The position numbers and the translations under genes were made by a program. The notes under the pieces are model-generated. The model saw only the letters and a list, made by a program, of their open reading frames with translations, searched no databases and was not told the DNA's origin. Source: Nocardia vermiculata NBRC 100427 (GTDB lineage: Bacteria; Actinomycetota; Actinomycetes; Mycobacteriales; Mycobacteriaceae). Taken from it: a stretch of DNA of 64,000 bases. The stretch covers positions 62,001 to 126,000 of the forward strand of contig NZ_BDCA01000002.1 of NCBI RefSeq assembly GCF_001613265.1, written 5' to 3'. This document shows positions 46,032 through 54,917 of the stretch, piece after piece. The first letter of the stretch is position 1, and every line of letters starts with the position of its first letter.

Positions 46032-46091
46032 ATGCCCTTCCGGACCCACCGATCAGCGTTCTCGACCACGTCCACCTGCGCGGAAGCCTGA
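46032..46091 (+). CDS. 19-aa leader peptide upstream of the drug exporter
   Basis: A 20-codon frame (ATG 46032, TGA 46089-46091) has AGGAGG with ideal spacing upstream. It encodes MPFRTHRSAFSTTSTCAEA and ends 7 bp before the exporter ATG. The exporter itself has no comparably strong ribosome site of its own (only GAGGCCGG beyond the leader stop). Such a layout is used for translational attenuation of resistance genes. The existence of the frame is seen; its translation and regulatory role are inferred. Confidence 0.55.
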   Translation: MPFRTHRSAFSTTSTCAEA

Positions 46092-46098
46092 GGCCGGC

Positions 46099-47820
46099 AT
46101 GACCGTCACCACCGCATCCGATCTCGCACCGGTCGCCGCCGCACCCACCGGCCCGACCAGGTGGCGACGCGCCGCGATCCTGGTCGTCGTCTGTCTCGCC
46201 GAACTCCTGGTCCTGCTCGACAACACCGTGGTCAACGTGGCCCTGCCGTCGATAGGCGTACAACTGGGCGCCGGATTCGCCGATCTGCAATGGATCGTGG
46301 ACGCCTACACCTTGACCTTCGCCGGACTACTGCTGGCCTGCGGCCATCTCGGCGACCGATACGGACGCCGACGCGTGATGATGATCGGCCTGGCCGGAGT
46401 TGCGGTGATGTCCGTCGGAGGTGCACTGGCCACCGATATCGGGATCGTCATCGCCGCCCGCGCCGCCATGGGCATCTTCGCCGCAGCAGTGTTCCCCGCG
46501 ACCCTCGCGCTGATCACCAACACCTTCACCGCCCCCAAGGCCCGCGGCGCCGCCATCGCGGTATGGACCGCGATGGCCGGATTCGCCGTCGCCATCGGCC
46601 CCACGGCAGGCGGTTGGCTGCTCGAACACTTCTCCTGGCATTCGGTGTTCTGGCTGAATGTTCCGATCGCGCTCGGCGTCCTCATCGCGGCGGCCGTGGT
46701 GCTCCCGGAATCTCGCACCAAGACACACGGGCGGCTGGACGTGCTCGGCCTGCTGCTCTCGCTGGCGGGGATCATCACACTGGTGTGGTCGATCATCGAA
46801 GGACCGCGCAACGGATGGCTGTCCCCGACGAGTATCGCGGTCTACGTTCTCGCAGTACTGTTCATCGCCGCCTTCGTGTGGCGCGAAACCCGCGTCGAGA
46901 ACCCGGTTTTCGACGTCACACTGTTCCGCAACCGCCGATTCTCGCTGCCCGCACTGTCGATCACGGTGGCCTACTTCTCGATGTTCGGCTTCCTGTTCCT
47001 GATCACCCAATACTTCCAGGGCATCCAGGAATACAGCCCGCTGGAGTTCGGCATCCGGTCACTCCCGTTCGCGGCCGCCGTCCTCGTCGCCGCTCCCGCG
47101 GCCACCATGCTCGCTCAGCGAATCGGCACCACAGCGGTGCTGGTCGGCGGATTCGTGGTCCTCGCAACAGGTATGGCACTGGCCGGACAGGTCACCGTCG
47201 ACTCTCCGTATGTGGGCATCGTCCTGATATCAATGGTTCTGATGGGGCTCGGCCTGGCGACCGTGCAGGGACCGGCCACCGAATCCGTCATGGGCGCGGT
47301 GTCGCTCGAAGAGGCAGGCGCGGGTTCCGCGGTCAACGACACCACGCGGGAAATCGGTGGCGCGCTGGGCGTCGCCGTCCTGGGATCCATTGTGGCCTCG
47401 ACCTATACGAACAAGGTGGCACCACTGGTCGACACGATCCCGGAATCCCTCATGGATCCGCAGCAGAAAGAGTATGCGCGCCAATCGGTTCTGACCGTCC
47501 TCGAAATCCGCCGGCACGAGATCTCGTCCTTGTTCGCCGGAAGCAGAGAACACCTCATCGTCACGATGAAGGCCGCGGCACTCGATGGCTTCCAGATCGC
47601 GTCCTACGCGACCGTGGGCCTGGCCGTACTGTGCGCGATCGCCGTCGCACTGCTGTTGCCGTGGCGACGACCGACCGAGGGATCGGTACTGCTGGGCTGG
47701 ATGCAGTCCGAAACCACCGGGGAGGACCCGAAGACATCCGACACGGTGCCGTCGAGCGCTGACGAACCGGTTTCGGGTCGGGCCGTCGATGCGTCCGGCA
47801 CCCAGCACCGGATAGAATGA
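46099..47820 (+). CDS. MFS transporter, DHA2 drug:H+ antiporter family (LmrB/EmrB-like)
   Basis: A 573-aa exporter with fourteen predicted helices. LLDNTVVNVALPSIG in the first helix, GDRYGRRRVMM in loop 2-3 and GPTAGGWLLEHFSWHSVFWLNVPIAL (motif C region onward) are DHA2 hallmarks. A hydrophilic C-terminal tail follows. Together with the adjacent LmrA/YxaF-type TetR it resembles the lmrBA lincomycin/puromycin efflux pair of Bacillus; the drug specificity here is unknown. Start ATG 46099, just after the leader peptide. Confidence 0.93.
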   Translation: MTVTTASDLAPVAAAPTGPTRWRRAAILVVVCLAELLVLLDNTVVNVALPSIGVQLGAGFADLQWIVDAYTLTFAGLLLACGHLGDRYGRRRVMMIGLAGVAVMSVGGALATDIGIVIAARAAMGIFAAAVFPATLALITNTFTAPKARGAAIAVWTAMAGFAVAIGPTAGGWLLEHFSWHSVFWLNVPIALGVLIAAAVVLPESRTKTHGRLDVLGLLLSLAGIITLVWSIIEGPRNGWLSPTSIAVYVLAVLFIAAFVWRETRVENPVFDVTLFRNRRFSLPALSITVAYFSMFGFLFLITQYFQGIQEYSPLEFGIRSLPFAAAVLVAAPAATMLAQRIGTTAVLVGGFVVLATGMALAGQVTVDSPYVGIVLISMVLMGLGLATVQGPATESVMGAVSLEEAGAGSAVNDTTREIGGALGVAVLGSIVASTYTNKVAPLVDTIPESLMDPQQKEYARQSVLTVLEIRRHEISSLFAGSREHLIVTMKAAALDGFQIASYATVGLAVLCAIAVALLLPWRRPTEGSVLLGWMQSETTGEDPKTSDTVPSSADEPVSGRAVDASGTQHRIE

Positions 47821-47823
47821 CCG

Positions 47824-47833
47824 GTATACCATT
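47824..47833 (+). promoter_or_regulatory. second GTATACCATT site, upstream of the LmrA-like tetR
   Basis: GTATACCATT at 47824-47833 repeats the sequence at 45967-45976 exactly and contains GTATAC, extended to the palindrome GGTATACC. It lies 37 bp before the tetR start, at the exporter stop codon, so the regulator could control both its own promoter and that of the exporter. Confidence 0.55.
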
Positions 47834-47870
47834 GATCGTTTGCCGAAAGGGCATCTGAACCGGGAATCCC

Positions 47871-48437
47871 ATGACGGAATCGGTGCGTGAACGTTTGATC
47901 GACAGTGCCATCGAGCTGATACAGCGCCAGGGCGTAGCCGGCACCTCGGTCGCCGACCTGCTCAGCCGCAGCGGCGTGGCCCGCCGGTCGATATATCTGC
48001 ACTTCCCGGGCGGGATGGGCGAGCTGATCACCACCTCCGTGGACGATGCCGGCGCCCGGATCAGCGCCATGATCGAGGCCCTGGCCCCCGACGGCACACC
48101 GTCGGAGGCACTGGGCTCGTTCATCGCCTTCTGGGAAATGCTGCTGCAGACTTCGGATTTCACGGCCGGCTGCCCCATCGCCGCAGCCGCCTACGGAGGC
48201 CAGGAGTTACCCGCCGCCCGGGACAGTGCCGGCCGGATATTCGAGCACTGGCAGCAACTCCTGACCCCCGTACTGGTCTCCCACGGCGCCGAACGATCCG
48301 ATGCGGAGGCAGTGGCGACGACGATCATCGCCGCGATCGAGGGCGCGGTCATGCTGTGCCTGGCAGCCCGCTCCACCACCCCGCTCGAACGAGTCCACTC
48401 CCAGCTCGAGGTGTTGTTGAGAACGACAACCGGCTGA
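47871..48437 (+). CDS. TetR family regulator, LmrA/YxaF type
   Basis: A 188-aa regulator. The helix-turn-helix is TSVADLLSRSGVARRSIYLHFPGGMGELI, where the HFPGG variant and the later DFTAGCPIAAAAYGGQE segment are characteristic of the LmrA/YxaF subfamily that represses drug exporters. It follows the exporter in the same direction after 50 bp. Start ATG 47871. Confidence 0.92.
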   Translation: MTESVRERLIDSAIELIQRQGVAGTSVADLLSRSGVARRSIYLHFPGGMGELITTSVDDAGARISAMIEALAPDGTPSEALGSFIAFWEMLLQTSDFTAGCPIAAAAYGGQELPAARDSAGRIFEHWQQLLTPVLVSHGAERSDAEAVATTIIAAIEGAVMLCLAARSTTPLERVHSQLEVLLRTTTG

Positions 48438-48449
48438 GAGCCCCGGCAT

Positions 48450-49316
48450 TCAGTTGCGTTCGACGGGCAGCCACAACTCGCATGTGGCAGTGGCGAAGTC
48501 GGGCGAATGCTCGAGGATCGACACGATCGAGGGCCCTGGACGCAGCCGCCACGGGTTGGACGGGAACCATTCGGTTGCCGTTGCGGCCCAGGTGGATTGC
48601 AGCGCTGCGGGATGCTCCCCGGAGGTGCGGAAGACGACCCACTGCCCGGCCGGGAGCTCGATCGCATCGAGATCGTCGGGTACCGCGGTGGCCGCGTCGA
48701 CGGCCACCCCGTGCAGGTAGGTCAATGTACTTCCCTCCGTGTAGTCGGGATCGACGTCGGCGCTGACCTGCAGTAGACCGGCCGGGTCCGTATTGCTCAA
48801 CTGCTTCACTCGTTCGTGCTCGGCAACCGGGAACGACTCGATATGACGCTGAATGTGCGGATTGACGCCCTCGTGGATCAGCGGCACGCGGGCGGCATGC
48901 CCGATCAGACGGAAAGCGGGGCGCTCGAGGATACGGGCGTCCATGGGGGTACTCCCTTCGACGGTCAGGCGGAACCTGAGTTGCGGTTGGCTGCGAAGGG
49001 GGCCGCCGGCACGGCGAACCTCACCGTGACCGACACCGTGCACGGCACGGAACGCGCGACCGAACGCCTCGGTCGACCCGTACCCGTACCGCACCGCGAT
49101 GGTCAGCAGATCCTCGTCACCGATCACGTCCGCCGCGGCAACGGTCATCCGCCGCCGTCGCACGTACTCCGACACCGGTATCCCCGCGAGCGAGGAGAAC
49201 ATCCGACGCGCGTGATACCCGGTCGTTCCGGTACGGGCGGCGAACGCGTCGATATCGACCCCATCACCGAGATGCGCTTCGATCTCGTCGACGAGCCGGT
49301 TCAGAATCTCGATCAT
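48450..49316 (-). CDS. AraC family regulator with GyrI-like effector domain
   Basis: A 288-aa two-domain protein. Residues about 1-105 form an AraC/XylS helix-turn-helix (ARRMFSSLAGIPVSEYVRRRR, ITIAVRYGYGSTEAFGRAFR-like text). Residues about 125-288 are a GyrI/Rob-type ligand-binding domain (YLHGVAVDA; IELPAGQWVVFRTSGEHPAA; ELWLPVE at the end). Such regulators respond to small hydrophobic compounds. Start ATG 49316 with AAGGGAG upstream. It converges on the LmrA-like gene. Confidence 0.92.
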   Translation of the reverse strand: MIEILNRLVDEIEAHLGDGVDIDAFAARTGTTGYHARRMFSSLAGIPVSEYVRRRRMTVAAADVIGDEDLLTIAVRYGYGSTEAFGRAFRAVHGVGHGEVRRAGGPLRSQPQLRFRLTVEGSTPMDARILERPAFRLIGHAARVPLIHEGVNPHIQRHIESFPVAEHERVKQLSNTDPAGLLQVSADVDPDYTEGSTLTYLHGVAVDAATAVPDDLDAIELPAGQWVVFRTSGEHPAALQSTWAATATEWFPSNPWRLRPGPSIVSILEHSPDFATATCELWLPVERN

Positions 49317-49383
49317 GATCGCTCCCTTCCCGAACCACTCTCGTCGGCAAGCAGGTGCGCGCACCCGATCTTTCCGGTCCGGT

Positions 49384-49962
49384 TCAGTCGGACGGTGCGG
49401 CAGCCCACGCCGCCTGGATCATCCCGAAAATCTCGTCCGCCGCCCTCTCCGGGTCGGCCTCGTCGCGAGCCACACAGTAGGCATCGATCACGAAGCGGGC
49501 GAACGCCCGCGCGGCCGTAGGCGTCACCGACGACTCGGAGCCGACAGCGAGCGCTTCGGCCAGGGATGCCGCGTGACGCAGCCGCATCGACTCCTCGTAC
49601 TCCCGTAGCGCGGGCGTTTCGCAGATCATCTGCCATATCGGTGCGGCTTCGCCGGATGTGCAGTGCCGCAGTAACTCCCGAACCGCCTCACGCAGCGCGG
49701 GAATGAACGGTTCGCCGGGTGACCGGCCGGTCACCGCACGGGTGAGGCGTTCCTCGAAGTCCGCGTCCCGCTCGAATACCAGCGCCTCCTTGCAGGCGAA
49801 ATGGGAGAACAGCGTGGTGACGGCCACGTCCGCCTCGGCGGCCACCTCACGGATACCGACCGCGTCGTAGCCACGCTCCAGGAACAGCCGCAATGCGGTA
49901 TCGGCGATCTTCTGGCGGGTCGCGGCCTTCTTGCGCTCACGGCGGCCGGGTTGCTCGGTCAC
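49384..49962 (-). CDS. TetR/AcrR family transcriptional regulator
   Basis: A 192-aa regulator with a helix-turn-helix at residues about 30-60 (VGIREVAAEADVAVTTLFSHF). The C-terminal domain has a TetR_C type used by several actinobacterial repressors. Start GTG 49962. It is divergent from the quinone oxidoreductase gene across a 70-bp gap containing a perfect 19-bp palindrome, its probable operator. Confidence 0.92.
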   Translation of the reverse strand: MTEQPGRRERKKAATRQKIADTALRLFLERGYDAVGIREVAAEADVAVTTLFSHFACKEALVFERDADFEERLTRAVTGRSPGEPFIPALREAVRELLRHCTSGEAAPIWQMICETPALREYEESMRLRHAASLAEALAVGSESSVTPTAARAFARFVIDAYCVARDEADPERAADEIFGMIQAAWAAAPSD

Positions 49963-50001
49963 GGGATGATGCTATCAACTACAAAACACTATCGGTTCCA
50001 A

Positions 50002-50020
50002 AACACTAACCGTTAGTGTT
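50002..50020. promoter_or_regulatory. perfect palindromic operator between tetR and the oxidoreductase gene
   Basis: AACACTAACCGTTAGTGTT: two perfect 9-bp arms around one C. An additional half-site AACACTA is present at 49984-49990. It ends 12 bp before the oxidoreductase start, so a bound TetR dimer would block that gene's promoter or leader. Confidence 0.8.
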
Positions 50021-50032
50021 ACTGTCTCGGAC

Positions 50033-50926
50033 ATGAGGAAAGTGAGCTTCACCGAGTACGGCGGCCCGGAAGTCCTGCAACTCGTCGATGCGGACCAGCC
50101 ACACGCCGGTGCCGGCCAGGTACGCATCGCGGTGCGGGCGGCAGGAGTCAACCCGGTCGACTGGAGAATCCGCGAGGGGCAATTCCGCGAGACCACGCCC
50201 ATCGAACTGCCGGCCGGAGTCGGATTGGATGCAGCCGGAGTAGTGGACGAGATCGGCGCCGGCGTCACCGGAATCGAGTTCGGTGACCGCGTGTTCGGCG
50301 AGGGATCGAGCACCTACGCCGAATTCGCAGTGCTGTCGGCCTGGGCCCCGATGCCCGAGGGACTGACCTTCGAGGAGGCTGCCGGCTACCCGTCTGTGGT
50401 CGAGACCGCCCTGCGCATCCTCGGCCAGGTAGGCGTGCAGCCGGGCGGGACACTTCTGGTCAGCGGAGCATCCGGAGGCGTCGGATCGGCGGTCTTACAG
50501 ATTGCCCGCCGGCGCGGCATCACCGTGATCGGCACTGCCGGCCCCGCGAACCAGGACTACCTGCGCAGCCTGGGCGCCCTCGCCACCACCTACCACGACG
50601 GCTGGCCCGAGCGCGTGCGGCAACTCGGCCGGGTGGACGCGGCCCTGGACCTGGCCGGCTCGGGGGTACTCGGTGAACTGGTCGAGCTGACCGGAGATCC
50701 CGCCCGGGTGGTTACCATCGCCGATCTCACCGCCGCCGAATTCGGTGTTCGATTCTCCGGCGTCGCGGGCAGTGTGCAGGACGCCCTGACGGAGGCCGCA
50801 ACCCTCATCGCGCAGGGCACACTCCATATCCCGGTGGAGAAGGTATACCCGCTCGCCGATGCGGCGACGGCACATGTCGACAGCCGAGCGGGACACAGCC
50901 GCGGGCGCCGGGTGATCGTCATCTGA
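50033..50926 (+). CDS. NADP-dependent oxidoreductase, zinc-independent quinone reductase (QOR) type
   Basis: A 297-aa medium-chain reductase. VRAAGVNPVDWRIREG near the N terminus and LLVSGASGGVGSAVLQIARRRG as the nucleotide-binding motif are QOR hallmarks; there are no zinc-binding cysteines. Start ATG 50033. Its promoter carries the TetR palindrome, so it is probably induced by an electrophile or quinone-like ligand. Confidence 0.92.
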   Translation: MRKVSFTEYGGPEVLQLVDADQPHAGAGQVRIAVRAAGVNPVDWRIREGQFRETTPIELPAGVGLDAAGVVDEIGAGVTGIEFGDRVFGEGSSTYAEFAVLSAWAPMPEGLTFEEAAGYPSVVETALRILGQVGVQPGGTLLVSGASGGVGSAVLQIARRRGITVIGTAGPANQDYLRSLGALATTYHDGWPERVRQLGRVDAALDLAGSGVLGELVELTGDPARVVTIADLTAAEFGVRFSGVAGSVQDALTEAATLIAQGTLHIPVEKVYPLADAATAHVDSRAGHSRGRRVIVI

Positions 50927-51020
50927 ACGCCGGTGTCTCCGTTCCCGAGCACGAGCCGGGACCGATCGATAACCGGCCGCGTATGATCCCGTAAGCAGCC
51001 ATTATCGATAGGGAACGCTT

Positions 51021-51929
51021 ATGGATCCGCGCGATATCGACCTGCGCGACATCGAGATCTTTCTGACGCTCTCGGCGGAGCTGCATTTCGGTCGCACCGC
51101 TGAACGCCTGTACATTTCGCAGGCTCGGGTCAGTCAGGTGATCCGGAAGCTGGAAAACCAGATCGGCGCCAAGCTTTTCGAACGATCCAGCCGCATGGTG
51201 GCGCTGACGCCGATCGGGCGGCAGCTCAGTATCGACCTGCAGGCCAACTATCACGACCTACGCGCGAGCCTGGGGCGCGCGACTCGGACGGCCCGCTACG
51301 GCGACGACGGTCTGCTGCGGATCGGGGTGACCAGCAGCAGCCTGGCGGAGATCCGGCCGGTCCTCAACGCTCTGCAGACCCGGCATCCGAACATCAACCT
51401 GCACCTCGAGCACGTCCACTTCGGAAATCCCTTCGGGGCGTTACGTGCCGACGAGATCGACGTCCTGGTCAGCTGGCTTCCCGTCGAGGAACCCGATCTG
51501 ATCGTCGGGCCGGTCCTCTACGAGGAACCGTTCATGCTCCTCGTCGCCGCGGACCACCCACTGGCGCAACGAGAATCGGCCTCCTATGAGGATCTCGCCG
51601 ACTACGGCGTCTTCTCGGCCGGCACCGATCCCACCAACCCGGCACCGGACTACTGGCAGAGTGCTACCGTCCCCTTCACCACCCCCTCCGGCCGCACCAT
51701 CGCGCGGATCGCGCACGCCGACACCTTCCAGGACATGCTCATGCTGGTGGCATCGGGCCGAGCCATCACACCCGTGCACGCCCACGCGGCCCTGCACTAC
51801 CCGCGCCCCGACGTCGTCTATATCCCCATGCCCGACGTTCCCCCGGCCCGGTGGGCGCTGATCTGGCGGCGCGGCGGGGAGACCGGTCTGATCCGCGAGC
51901 TCGCTGCCGTCGCAGCAGGCGCTACCTGA
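51021..51929 (+). CDS. LysR family transcriptional regulator
   Basis: A 302-aa regulator. The N-terminal helix-turn-helix is LHFGRTAERLYISQARVSQVIRKLE, followed by IGAKLFERSSR. The ligand domain has the usual two-lobe text (LRIGVTSSSLAEIRPVL; EIDVLVSWLP; MLLVAADHPLAQR). No divergent target gene lies next to it; the amidase operon downstream in the same direction is a possible target. Start ATG 51021. Confidence 0.94.
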   Translation: MDPRDIDLRDIEIFLTLSAELHFGRTAERLYISQARVSQVIRKLENQIGAKLFERSSRMVALTPIGRQLSIDLQANYHDLRASLGRATRTARYGDDGLLRIGVTSSSLAEIRPVLNALQTRHPNINLHLEHVHFGNPFGALRADEIDVLVSWLPVEEPDLIVGPVLYEEPFMLLVAADHPLAQRESASYEDLADYGVFSAGTDPTNPAPDYWQSATVPFTTPSGRTIARIAHADTFQDMLMLVASGRAITPVHAHAALHYPRPDVVYIPMPDVPPARWALIWRRGGETGLIRELAAVAAGAT

Positions 51930-52115
51930 ACCTCGGGAACGGTCTCGACGGTCGAAGCTGGTGTGCGCGGCGGTTGCCGGCGCCCCGGCGATGTGATCGA
52001 TCGTCATCTGCCGGGGCACATCTCAGGCACGCAACCAGCCACGATAATTCACGCTTATGTGAAATTGAATAATCTCCCGTTGATCACTCCGCGCCGCGCG
52101 GGCGAGGGTTGGCCG

Positions 52116-53525
52116 GTGACCAGCACACAGACCACCGCGCTGTGGACCCGAGATGCGCATTCCCTGGCCGGCATGATCGCTGACCGGCACGTGACCGCCG
52201 CCGAGGTGGTCGAGACCCATCTGCGCCGCATCGCCGACCTCGATCCGACCCTCAACGCCACCACCACTCTGCTCACCGATACCGCCCGGGCCGCCGCGGA
52301 CGCGGTCGACCGTGGGGACACTCCACCCGGGCCGCTGGCCGGGGTTCCTTTCACCGTGAAGAACAATCTCGATGTCGCGGGCAGCCCGACCACTTGGGGT
52401 GTGGGGGCTTTCTCCGGAGCGGTCGCCACCGAGGACGCCCCGACGGTCGCGGCCTTGCGCCGGGCGGGGGCGATTCCGATCGCCCGCGGCAATATGCCCG
52501 ACTTCGCCACCCGCTGGCATACCGACAACGATGCCGCCGGTCCAACCGTCAACCCCTGGAACGCTTCCCGCAGCCCCGGCGGTTCGAGCGGCGGTGACGC
52601 GGTGGCCGTCGCGACGGGCATGGCTCCGCTCGGGCTGGGCACCGATTTCGGTGGGTCGCTGCGGGTACCCGCGTCGTTCTGCGGTGTCGCGTCACTGCGG
52701 ATGACGCCGGGCAGGGCGCCGGTGGCCTCCAGCCTGCCCGGCCCGGCACCCGCGCCGACCAATCAGATGTTCGCCGCGCCGGGACCTTTGGCGCGGTCGG
52801 TGCGCGATCTCGCACTGGTCTTCGACTTGCTGCTGCGCGGTGATTCTCGGGACCCGTCCTGGATTCCGGTGCACGACACTCCCGATCTCGCGCCGCCCGC
52901 GGTGGCGGTCACCTACGACGGCGGTGCGGGCAGGGTCGATCCCGAAGTTCGTGACGCGGTCCGGCGAGCCGCGGACGCACTCGCCGACGCCGGATATCGG
53001 ATCACCGAGCAGACCCCACCGCATCTGACCGAAGTCACCGACGCGTACGGCCGTTTGGTCTCCACCGAGGTGGTGGCTCAGCGCCGCGAGATCATGCGCC
53101 GGATCGGCAGCGCCGGCCTCAACACATTCCTCGACGCCGCCATCGAGTTGTTCCCACCTCTCGACCTCGCGGGATACATGTCCGGACTCGGCGAGCGGCT
53201 TCCGCACCGCGCGGCCTGGTCGCAGTTCTTCGCCGAGCATCCGATCGTGCTCGGACCGGTGTCGGCGCAGTTGCCCTGGCCGGTCGGCTACGACCTCACC
53301 GGCACGACGGCGGTCGCCACGATGTACGACGCGCAACGCCTCACCATCGCCGCCAACTACCTCGCCCTGCCCGCGGTGACGGTACCCGCGGGACTGTCCC
53401 GGGAAGGCCTTCCGATCGGCGTGCAGCTGGTCACCGCCCCGTTCGCCGAACGCCGCGCACTGGCCGCCGCCGGCGAGATAGAAGACATCCTGCGACCACG
53501 GATCCCGATCGACCCACGGCCGTGA
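52116..53525 (+). CDS. amidase (amidase signature family)
   Basis: A 469-aa hydrolase. The Ser-cisSer-Lys triad is visible: Lys82 in FTVKNNLDVAG, the Ser pair 157-158 in PGGSSGGDA and the nucleophile Ser181 in GTDFGGSLRVPA. Start GTG 52116 is supported by GAGGG seven bases upstream; the frame is open to 51963, but that leader is not protein-like. It likely forms an operon with the two small membrane proteins that follow. The amide substrate is unknown. Confidence 0.93.
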   Translation: MTSTQTTALWTRDAHSLAGMIADRHVTAAEVVETHLRRIADLDPTLNATTTLLTDTARAAADAVDRGDTPPGPLAGVPFTVKNNLDVAGSPTTWGVGAFSGAVATEDAPTVAALRRAGAIPIARGNMPDFATRWHTDNDAAGPTVNPWNASRSPGGSSGGDAVAVATGMAPLGLGTDFGGSLRVPASFCGVASLRMTPGRAPVASSLPGPAPAPTNQMFAAPGPLARSVRDLALVFDLLLRGDSRDPSWIPVHDTPDLAPPAVAVTYDGGAGRVDPEVRDAVRRAADALADAGYRITEQTPPHLTEVTDAYGRLVSTEVVAQRREIMRRIGSAGLNTFLDAAIELFPPLDLAGYMSGLGERLPHRAAWSQFFAEHPIVLGPVSAQLPWPVGYDLTGTTAVATMYDAQRLTIAANYLALPAVTVPAGLSREGLPIGVQLVTAPFAERRALAAAGEIEDILRPRIPIDPRP

Positions 53526-53548
53526 CCGCCCCTGTTCAGGAGAACTCG

Positions 53549-53968
53549 ATGTTCCGTAGTAAATCAATGAAACCCGCTGCCACCACGCCTCATTCGCGCA
53601 CCGCCACGGCAATGTCACTGTTCGGCGGTGCCTTCATCATCGGGGTCGGCGGCGGCTACCTGATCGCCCCGGAAAAGATGGGGCCGCAATTCGGGCTGCC
53701 GGACTGGCCGCGCGGGGACTCCGCCGGATTCGGCAACGTCAAAGGCGTGCGCGACATCGTCACCGGCCTGATCGTCCTGTCTCTGCTCGCCACCCGGCAA
53801 CGCCGTGCCCTCGGCGTCGCCACCCTGACGATCGCCCTTGTCCCGACCGGCGACATGCTGACCATCCTGCTCCGCCGCGGCTCCACCTCGACGGCCCTCG
53901 GCGTCCACGGCCTCACCGCCGCCACGGTCGCGACGACCGGTGCACTGCTGCTGCGAGAGGGACGCTGA
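53549..53968 (+). CDS. DUF4267 family small membrane protein
   Basis: A 139-aa protein with about four helices (SLFGGAFIIGVGGGYLIAP; GVRDIVTGLIVLSLLA; ALGVATLTIALVPTGDMLTI; AATVATTGALLL). The sequence FGNVKGVRDIVTG is typical of DUF4267. ATG 53549 has AGGAG six bases upstream and is preferred to the GTG at 53522 that overlaps the amidase stop. Function unknown. Confidence 0.88.
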   Translation: MFRSKSMKPAATTPHSRTATAMSLFGGAFIIGVGGGYLIAPEKMGPQFGLPDWPRGDSAGFGNVKGVRDIVTGLIVLSLLATRQRRALGVATLTIALVPTGDMLTILLRRGSTSTALGVHGLTAATVATTGALLLREGR

Positions 53969-54447
53969 TGCGACTGATCCTCAACACCGCGCACGTCTAC
54001 ATGATCGTCGGCGTGATCAGCGGCCTGTACTACCGCGAGCTGACCAAAACGCACGACTTCACCGGCGACACCCAGCTCGGCGTGCTGCACACCCACCTAC
54101 TCACCCTGGGCATGCTGTTCTTCCTGCTGGTCCTGGCCCTGGAGAAGTCGTTCACCCTCACCGCCCACCCGCTGTTTCGCTGGTTCTACTGCGTCTACAA
54201 CATCGGCCTGGTGCTGACCACATCCATGATGGGTCTGCACGGCAGCCTCACCGTGCTCGGGCGGGACAGCACGACAGCCATCTCACTACTGGCCGGCCTG
54301 GGCCATATCGTGCTCACCGCGGGACTGGTGCTGTTGTTCATCACCATCGGCAAACGCATTGCGCCGGAGCGTGCCTCGGGGTCTGCCACAGTGGCCCGCC
54401 ATCCCGTTACAGCCACTGTCGTCCCCGCTACGAACAACGTGAGGTAA
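53968..54447 (+). CDS. DUF2871 family membrane protein
   Basis: A 159-aa four-helix protein beginning LILNTAHVYMIVGVISGLYYRE; the internal QLGVLHTHLLTLGMLFFLLV and MMGLHGSLTVLG carry His residues that could bind heme or metal (speculative). ATG 53968 shares one base with the upstream stop (TGATG). It ends the probable amidase operon. Function unknown. Confidence 0.88.
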   Translation: MRLILNTAHVYMIVGVISGLYYRELTKTHDFTGDTQLGVLHTHLLTLGMLFFLLVLALEKSFTLTAHPLFRWFYCVYNIGLVLTTSMMGLHGSLTVLGRDSTTAISLLAGLGHIVLTAGLVLLFITIGKRIAPERASGSATVARHPVTATVVPATNNVR

Positions 54448-54466
54448 ACCCAACTGTGCACCGCGT

Positions 54467-54508
54467 CCGCGATCGCGGCAACGGCCATCGCCGGTGCCGC
54501 GATCGCGG
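54467..54508 (+). terminator. 14-bp perfect inverted repeat after the DUF2871 gene
   Basis: CCGCGATCGCGGCA (54467-54480) is exactly complementary to TGCCGCGATCGCGG (54495-54508) with a 14-nt loop, 19 bp after the stop at 54447. Both arms contain the octamer GCGATCGC. It lies between genes converging on it, so it may terminate from either side. The surrounding 150 bp hold no recognisable gene. Confidence 0.6.
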
Positions 54509-54596
54509 TGGATCACCCGAAGTCCACAGCGCGCGCGATGTCGTTACGCGAGGACGTCCACTGAGCAGTCCTCCCACGAGGAGGCCCGAAGACAGC

Positions 54597-54917
54597 TCAC
54601 GCGACCCGCAACGGTGTGATGGCCGCAACCGTGTCCCGCAGCACGCGACGCTCGAGCCGGAGTTCGTAGTTCGACTGCAGGTTCATCCAGAACTCCTCCG
54701 ACATCCCGAAATAGCGTGCCAACCGAATCGCCGTATCAGCCGTGATCCCGCGCTTGCCGTGCACAATCTCATTGATCCTGCGCGGCGGCACGCCGATCGC
54801 GACCGCAAGCTTGTTCTGCGTGATCCCGAACCCCTCGATGAAGTCCTCCATCAGGATCTCCCCCGGGTGAATCGGCTCGATCAGGTTGTCGTCAGTGGTA
54901 GTCGACGAGTTCGACAT
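54597..54917 (-). CDS. higA: HigA family addiction module antitoxin
   Basis: A 106-aa XRE-type DNA-binding antitoxin. IHPGEILMEDFIEGFGITQN is the HigA N-terminal signature, followed by the helix-turn-helix (LAVAIGVPPRRINEIVHGKRG). The start region overlaps the toxin gene end by 26 bp, toxin first, which is the usual HigBA order. It would neutralise HigB and autorepress. Confidence 0.95.
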   Translation of the reverse strand: MSNSSTTTDDNLIEPIHPGEILMEDFIEGFGITQNKLAVAIGVPPRRINEIVHGKRGITADTAIRLARYFGMSEEFWMNLQSNYELRLERRVLRDTVAAITPLRVA

